Source of the DNA: Caldifarciminota bacterium
Lineage (GTDB): Bacteria; Hydrothermota; Tepidihabitantia; B3-TA06; JALVRC01
Reading direction: 5' to 3'
Length of the DNA: 17,117 nucleotides
Assembly: GCA_027025255.1 (NCBI GenBank)
Contig: JALVRC010000055.1
Coordinates: 1-17,117 of the forward strand
In this document: in pieces, positions 13,944 through 17,117 of the stretch
How the letters are laid out: each line of letters begins with the position of its first letter
How positions within the stretch are numbered: the stretch's first letter is position 1
Program-made: the position numbers and the translations under genes
Notes under the pieces: generated by a model
What the model saw: the letters and a program-made list of their open reading frames with translations, nothing else
Database searches by the model: none
Told to the model about the DNA's origin: nothing

Positions 13944-14894
13944 TTAAATTCTCTCTCTCCAGTAATCAAGAGTGTCTAAAAGGGTTTTTTTAAAAGGAAT
14001 TTCCGCTCGCCAATCTGTTAATTTTTTCATCTTACTGGCATCACCTATAAGGATTTCAACATCTGAAGGACGAAGTCTTTGGGGATCTCTTTCTACTGTT
14101 ATATCTGTGTCTGTAAGAGATAGTAACATATCAAGTACTTCACTTATATTGTGTCCTTTACCTGTTGCAATGTTGTAGACGTCTCCTGGATTACCCTTTA
14201 AAAGAATACTGTAGTAAGCCTTTACCGTATCCCTTACATCTGTAAAATCTCTTATCGCACTTAAGTTTCCAACCTTTATAACAGGAGGTTTAAGCCCCTT
14301 TTCTATCTCTACTATCTGTTTAGCAAAATTTGAAACAACAAAAACCTCACCTCTTCTTGGTCCTGTATGGTTAAAGGCTCTTGTGCGTATTATATTTAAA
14401 CCATAACTTTTAAAATACTGATACCCAAGCATATCCTGAGCCACCTTACTAACAGCATAAGGGCTTAAGGGTCTTAAGGGCTGACTCTCTTTAACAGGAA
14501 CCTCGCTCTCCTTCACAAATCCATATTCCTCGCTTGAACCTGCTATTTGTATACGTGTCTTAAGCCTTGCCTTTCTTACTGCCTCAAAAATATTTAGCTC
14601 TGAAATAATATTATTATTTATGGTCTCTGCCGGAAACCTCCAGGATGAAGGAACAAAACTTTGAGCAGCAAGGTGAAAAATCATATCAGGCTTTGTTTCC
14701 TCAATAAGGGCATCAACTGCACTCAAATCCTTCAAATCACAATCATATAGATTAACCTTAGAAAGCAAATGCTTAATGTTTTCCCTGGGAGAACGCCACC
14801 TTATTGTACCCATTACCTCAATATCCTTTTCTAAAAGATATTCAGCAAGATGACTGCCTGCAAAACCCGAGATGCCAGTAATCAAAACCTTCAT
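13944..14894 (-). CDS. gmd: GDP-mannose 4,6-dehydratase-like enzyme
   Basis: A 316-residue extended SDR. The NAD(P) motif GISGFAG is at 7-13. The catalytic set is Ser121 and Glu122/Glu123 (GSSEEYG) with Tyr146 and Lys150 (SPYAVSK). It has the IRWRSPRENI segment near residue 31 that contacts cofactor and GDP in this subfamily, and FNHTGPRRGEVFV plus RDFTDVRDTVKAY. The reaction expected is GDP-D-mannose to GDP-4-keto-6-deoxy-D-mannose. The acidic Glu in place of the usual Thr-Ser-Glu triad order and the shorter length than E. coli Gmd (about 370) leave open a bifunctional or Rmd-like role. The start ATG 14894 overlaps the stop of a 16-codon ORF (ATGA). Confidence 0.85.
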   Translation of the reverse strand: MKVLITGISGFAGSHLAEYLLEKDIEVMGTIRWRSPRENIKHLLSKVNLYDCDLKDLSAVDALIEETKPDMIFHLAAQSFVPSSWRFPAETINNNIISELNIFEAVRKARLKTRIQIAGSSEEYGFVKESEVPVKESQPLRPLSPYAVSKVAQDMLGYQYFKSYGLNIIRTRAFNHTGPRRGEVFVVSNFAKQIVEIEKGLKPPVIKVGNLSAIRDFTDVRDTVKAYYSILLKGNPGDVYNIATGKGHNISEVLDMLLSLTDTDITVERDPQRLRPSDVEILIGDASKMKKLTDWRAEIPFKKTLLDTLDYWRERI

Positions 14895-14941
14895 CTATCC
14901 CCTCTCTTAATCACAAAAAGGCATATCTTTACGAACACCAT
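14891..14941 (-). CDS. 16-codon leader ORF coupled to the GDP-mannose dehydratase gene
   Basis: ATG 14941 follows AAGGAGG by 8 nt, one of the best ribosome binding sites in the region. The frame encodes only 16 residues (MVFVKICLFVIKRGDR), and its TGA overlaps the ATG of the dehydratase gene. The dehydratase has only a fair site of its own (GAGGGG). The arrangement looks like a translated leader that brings ribosomes to the next start codon. The peptide may have no function. It shows no runs of one amino acid that would suggest attenuation. Confidence 0.5.
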   Translation of the reverse strand: MVFVKICLFVIKRGDR

Positions 14942-14984
14942 ATTTTAAACCTCCTTGTTAATACCCATTGGTTATTGTTTTTTA

Positions 14985-15572
14985 TTAGTCATTTAAAAGT
15001 CTTACAAACTTTCCAAAAATATAACCCAGTTTCCCACCTTTCTTTATCTTATACCACCTGTCACCTTCGTCTATAAACGTAAAAGAAGGACACACTTCCT
15101 CAATATGCCCCTCTACTGTATATGTTTTTCCATGCAGTTTAAACTCCACACAACGATCTTCCATTTCCTCAGGAGGATTCTTATTGTACTCTTCGCACCA
15201 TGTATATCCAACTAAAATTGCCTTTCCCTTGGGAAGAAAAACAGTATCGCCTAATTCCTTTACATACACCTTCCAGTCAGCCTTTAGAATTGCCTCTGAA
15301 TAATGACATTCCCATATACTATCCAGCTTTTTTACAATCTCCTTATTTGCAGGAAAAATACTATCATATACTATTACAGTATCATTTTTATCTACCTGAA
15401 AAATAACCTTACCCTTAAGACCGGGTTTATTCCTTACATTAACATCTGTTGCAGTAACAACACCATAAACCTCTTTTTTCTGTTCATTAACTGCTACTTC
15501 CTCCCCATTACTCTTTTTATTACAACCAACAATAAGAGCTAAAAATAATACTATACTAATTAGTTTCCTCAT
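14985..15572 (-). CDS. Lipoprotein with bacterial SH3-like domains
   Basis: 195 residues from ATG 15572, supported by AAAGGAG 6 nt upstream; the frame extends to 15659 but that would read through the promoter. Residues 1-17 are a lipoprotein signal, MRKLISIV then a hydrophobic stretch and the lipobox Ile-Val-Gly-Cys17. The cysteine becomes lipidated and anchors the protein to the inner or outer membrane. Residues about 40-75 (VVTATDVNVRNKPGLKGKVI) are a clear SH3_3 segment. The C-terminal GDRWYKIKKGGKLGYIFGKFV is a second SH3-like strand set, separated by a long insert holding three cysteines. Such domains bind peptidoglycan or other envelope ligands. No terminator follows before the sugar genes 44 nt further on, so they may be co-transcribed. 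Confidence 0.87.
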   Translation of the reverse strand: MRKLISIVLFLALIVGCNKKSNGEEVAVNEQKKEVYGVVTATDVNVRNKPGLKGKVIFQVDKNDTVIVYDSIFPANKEIVKKLDSIWECHYSEAILKADWKVYVKELGDTVFLPKGKAILVGYTWCEEYNKNPPEEMEDRCVEFKLHGKTYTVEGHIEEVCPSFTFIDEGDRWYKIKKGGKLGYIFGKFVRLLND

Positions 15573-15592
15573 TCTCATCTCCTTTTTTGTAT

Positions 15593-15620
15593 AGTATATT
15601 GCTTTTAAAGGTAAAGTCAA
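15593..15620 (-). promoter_or_regulatory. Promoter of the SH3 lipoprotein gene
   Basis: Minus-strand TTGACT (15620-15615), 16-bp spacer, TATACT (15598-15593). The mRNA leader would be about 14 nt. Directly upstream of the -35 box is a perfect 12-bp palindrome AAACAATTGTTT (15622-15633), a candidate operator. Confidence 0.65.
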
Positions 15621-15657
15621 GAAACAATTGTTTACCTTACTGTGTTTGACTACAAAC

Positions 15658-15699
15658 AAATGCAGGCTTTATAAGAAATTTAAAAAATGCCCTGCATTT
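15658..15699. repeat. Inverted repeat in the divergent control region
   Basis: Perfect 9-bp arms AAATGCAGG (15658-15666) and CCTGCATTT (15691-15699) with a 24-nt AT-rich loop. It lies between two divergent promoters, so it does not terminate any visible gene. It could be a DNA site for a regulator. The rest of the 15573-15853 gap holds the two promoters and the palindrome at 15622. Confidence 0.4.
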
Positions 15700-15781
15700 A
15701 TATTTTGAAACTAAAATTTTTAACCATTTGTTTTATCTTCCCATTAACATCCCCACACGTCATATAAACAAAACTTTTCCC

Positions 15782-15809
15782 TTGACAAAAAGGAAAATAT
15801 GTGTATAAT
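15782..15809 (+). promoter_or_regulatory. Strong promoter of the 68-residue orphan gene
   Basis: TTGACA (15782-15787), 16-bp spacer, TATAAT (15804-15809): perfect hexamers. Expected start near 15816, at a leader hairpin TTTGCTCC (15813-15820) / GGAGCAAA (15829-15836) with an 8-nt loop, which lies between the promoter and the ribosome binding site. Confidence 0.75.
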
Positions 15810-15853
15810 ATATTTGCTCCTCTCTACTGGAGCAAAAAAGTAGGAGGTATTAG

Positions 15854-16060
15854 ATGATGAGTTTAAGTTTGATAGTCTCTTTACCTATAAAAGGCAGTAT
15901 TGAACCTTTCAAGGACAGTAATAAACTCTTAAGGGATAATTTTAAAGCGCCGGATGATGATATACCACTTTTAAGTAAAACGTTTATCTATGTAAGCAAA
16001 GCGAGTTTTGCAAAGATTGAAAACCCGCTTGATAGAATGATGAAGAAGAAAGGGATATGA
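15854..16060 (+). CDS. Small orphan protein, 68 residues, unknown function
   Basis: I do not recognise this protein. A consensus promoter and an AGGAGG site 6 nt before the first ATG argue that it is expressed. It starts with a short hydrophobic run (SLSLIVSLPI), then a mixed charged region, and ends in a basic helix-like tail (LDRMMKKKGI). There is no signal peptide cleavage site, cysteine motif or transmembrane segment long enough to span a membrane. Its codon use fits the AT-rich host and not the G+C-richer module that follows. It could be a truncated gene start or a small regulatory protein. Confidence 0.55.
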   Translation: MMSLSLIVSLPIKGSIEPFKDSNKLLRDNFKAPDDDIPLLSKTFIYVSKASFAKIENPLDRMMKKKGI

Positions 16061-16076
16061 TTTCACCTAGAGGGTG

Positions 16077-16113
16077 GTATATGCGCAATGCGTATATAAC
16101 CGAGATATACACC
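16077..16113. repeat. Palindromic element upstream of the membrane-protein module
   Basis: A hairpin ATATGCGC-AAT-GCGTATAT (16079-16097, one G-T wobble) is followed by a second nested pairing, GTATAT (16092-16097) with ATATAC (16105-16110). It shares the word GTATATGCG with the region after the next gene (16621-16629), so the gene is bracketed by related sequence. It looks like a border or recombination-type repeat; mechanism unknown. Confidence 0.35.
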
Positions 16114-16143
16114 ATGCTGAAAAAAAATAGGGAGGTATAGTTA

Positions 16144-16599
16144 ATGGCTGATGATACTGACGTTTTGCTCAAACTTTGTGAGGAACAGTGGACCCAAGGA
16201 CGACAGTCAGAATCGCAACGGGCTACGGTGACAAATTTTATCATTACTATTTCCGCTGCGATACTTGGTTTTTTAGTCCAGAAAAATTTCACGCTAACTT
16301 CTCTCCCACTGGCAATTCTGCTTATTGCCTTAGGAATATATGGTGCTGTTATTTCTGCAAAGCTGTATGAAAGATGGCAATCCCACATGAGAAGAGCAAG
16401 ATATTGGAGAAAGCGTATCGATGAGCTTCACCCTGGTGCACGCATCGAGCAATTGAAAGCGGAATCTGATGCTAAACATAAATTGAAATATTCAAAACTT
16501 GAGAAGATTAAACTTAATCGACTTTGGTTAGCACTGCACATTTTGATTGCCTTGATTGGAGTTGCTTGTACAATCATCGTTATCATCCGATGGTCATGA
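16144..16599 (+). CDS. Three-helix membrane protein of unknown function
   Basis: 151 residues. A charged N-terminal helix (residues 1-27) is followed by two close transmembrane segments at about 29-45 and 50-74, with a basic, aromatic cytoplasmic stretch (KLYERWQSHMRRARYWRKRID) after the second. A charged helical region with LKAESDAKHKLKYSKLEKIK comes next, and a third segment lies near the C-terminus (127-149). The layout resembles small membrane effector proteins such as SLATT-type 2TM or RipA-like families, but I cannot assign it to either. The start has GGGAGG 7 nt upstream. The coding sequence is visibly richer in G+C than its neighbours and is bracketed by palindromic repeats, so it is probably a recent import. 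A link to the following radical SAM gene is inference. Confidence 0.72.
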   Translation: MADDTDVLLKLCEEQWTQGRQSESQRATVTNFIITISAAILGFLVQKNFTLTSLPLAILLIALGIYGAVISAKLYERWQSHMRRARYWRKRIDELHPGARIEQLKAESDAKHKLKYSKLEKIKLNRLWLALHILIALIGVACTIIVIIRWS

Positions 16600-16627
16600 G
16601 TGCACGGCGTATAAAGGGATGTATATG

Positions 16628-16675
16628 CGAACAGTTCACATATCTTCCGAAATTAGCGTTATATCCGAACAGTTC
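16628..16675. repeat. Two copies of CGAACAGTTC, 38 bp apart
   Basis: Exact copies at 16628-16637 and 16666-16675. Each is followed by a similar RYATATCT tail, so the repeat is really about 22 bp. The core GAACAGTTC is itself palindromic around a central A. The pair lies between the membrane-protein gene and the radical SAM gene and could be paired operator sites or part of a recombination element. Confidence 0.5.
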
Positions 16676-16683
16676 GTATATCT

Positions 16684-16740
16684 GCGGGTTTGCTACGCTG
16701 CACCCAAAGAATGTGCTACGCGACACCTTCGCAAACCTGC
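16684..16740. repeat. Long inverted repeat before the radical SAM gene
   Basis: Arms GCGGGTTTGC (16684-16693) and GCAAACCTGC (16731-16740), with one G-T mismatch that pairs in RNA, enclose a 37-nt loop. The loop contains a second GCTACGC that repeats the sequence at the edge of the left arm. G+C content here is well above the host background. It is followed within 25 nt by the start of the next gene and has no T-tract, so it is not a normal terminator. Confidence 0.45.
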
Positions 16741-16764
16741 CGCACCATTATAGGCAATAAAAAT

Positions 16765-17117
16765 ATGAAGAAATATTCAAAATATAATTACTTTTTGTCA
16801 TTAACAAGTCAATTCTATTTTTGTGGAGTTCCTTATCGGCTTGACGTAAAACCAAAATGTGATTTAAATTGCCTTTTCTGCTTTGCAATGTCTCGTGGTG
16901 GAAGGAAAACAAATACTTCTTTAATTGCTGATAAAAATGCATTAAATCGTTTATTTCAAAAAATTGAACAAGGGAAAATCAATTCGTTAAATACTGAACT
17001 ATTATCTGAAAAACTACCTATACATTTCGGTGGTATGAGTGACCCTTTTGACTGTGATGATGCCATTGAAATAAGTAAATATTTTTTAAAAACTCTACAA
17101 GAAAAAGAATACCCAAC
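16765..17117 (+). CDS. Radical SAM protein, SPL (spore photoproduct lyase)-like family, 3' end outside window
   Basis: 117 codons are visible from ATG 16765 to the window edge, all in one open frame. A cysteine triad at about residues 31-38 (CDLNCLFC) fits the CX3CX2C loop that holds the [4Fe-4S] cluster of radical SAM enzymes. The following segment is IHFGGMSDPFD (about 88-98), close to the family T/S-DP-Y/F block seen in SplB-like proteins of DNA repair or unknown function. The N-terminus is preceded by a Phe/Tyr-rich strand. The ribosome binding site is weak. The G+C-poor coding sequence resembles the host more than the repeat region before it. The rest of the protein, and so the exact subfamily, is outside the window. 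Confidence 0.85.
   Translation, partial: MKKYSKYNYFLSLTSQFYFCGVPYRLDVKPKCDLNCLFCFAMSRGGRKTNTSLIADKNALNRLFQKIEQGKINSLNTELLSEKLPIHFGGMSDPFDCDDAIEISKYFLKTLQEKEYP

Noticed and set aside
15984..16388. Minus-strand 134-codon frame opposite the orphan and membrane-protein genes
   Set aside because: It runs antisense to two frames that have clear ribosome binding sites, shows no domain, and has no start signal of its own.
16628..16675. SOS/LexA box interpretation of the CGAACAGTTC pair
   Set aside because: The GAAC and GTTC half-sites overlap with a single central base instead of the 4-bp spacer that LexA sites of this type require.
16188..16760. Short plus-strand frames in alternative phases around and after the membrane-protein gene
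   Set aside because: They lie inside the repeats or in another phase of the better-supported gene and have no ribosome binding sites.
1..17117. CRISPR array, tRNA or rRNA genes
   Set aside because: I saw no regularly spaced repeats of CRISPR size, no cloverleaf with a matching T-loop, and no rRNA-like sequence by eye.

Overview
The window reads as an AT-rich bacterial chromosome segment from the Fibrobacterota-Chlorobiota-Bacteroidota (FCB) side of the tree. The main clue is a secreted protein with a C-terminal type IX secretion (T9SS type A) sorting domain. Roadblock/LC7-type proteins and an anaerobic-style IscU/IscS/Rrf2 operon would suit an uncultured lineage such as WOR-3 or Cloacimonadota, but the exact lineage is inference. 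Translation signals are strong, with AAAGGAGG-like ribosome binding sites before most genes. Several sigma70-like promoters are visible, most with a 16-bp spacer. Most genes lie on the minus strand.

Layout from left to right. (1) 1-2342, minus: a secreted M1-family metallopeptidase whose C-terminus lies outside the window. (2) 2567-3815, minus: a second secreted HEXXH metallopeptidase-like protein. It has a probable AUU start and is followed by an imperfect palindrome resembling an integron attC site. (3) 4143-5310, plus: a T9SS-exported SGNH-hydrolase-like protein with its own promoter and terminator, followed by a broken reading frame. (4) 5723-10098, minus: a seven-gene operon of an Rrf2 Fe-S regulator, a DUF438/hemerythrin/PAS sensor, a cupin, a thioredoxin-type arsenate reductase-like protein, cysteine desulfurase, a CXXC metal-binding HMA protein and the IscU scaffold. 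(5) 10123-11947, minus: a self-contained four-gene operon of two small roadblock/LC7-like proteins and two small multipass membrane proteins, with its own promoter and a perfect terminator. (6) 11959-14941, minus: GDP-mannose 4,6-dehydratase-like, GDP-6-deoxyhexose reductase-like and GT4 glycosyltransferase genes, preceded by a 16-codon coupled leader ORF. (7) 14985-15620, minus: an SH3 lipoprotein. (8) 15782-17117, plus: a small orphan gene, then a module that looks imported. This module is richer in G+C, is flanked by palindromic repeats, and holds a three-helix membrane protein and a partial radical SAM protein of the spore-photoproduct-lyase-like family.

How the genes work together. Block 4 looks like regulated Fe-S cluster assembly coupled to sensing of O2, NO or metal(loid) stress: Rrf2 senses cluster status, the hemerythrin/PAS protein senses gas or redox state, IscS supplies sulfur and IscU holds the cluster. 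Block 5 is the best candidate for an undescribed system: a probable small-GTPase-free roadblock signalling pair coupled to membrane partners with conserved-looking histidines. Block 6 makes a GDP-6-deoxyhexose, plausibly GDP-D-rhamnose, and transfers it to a surface glycan.
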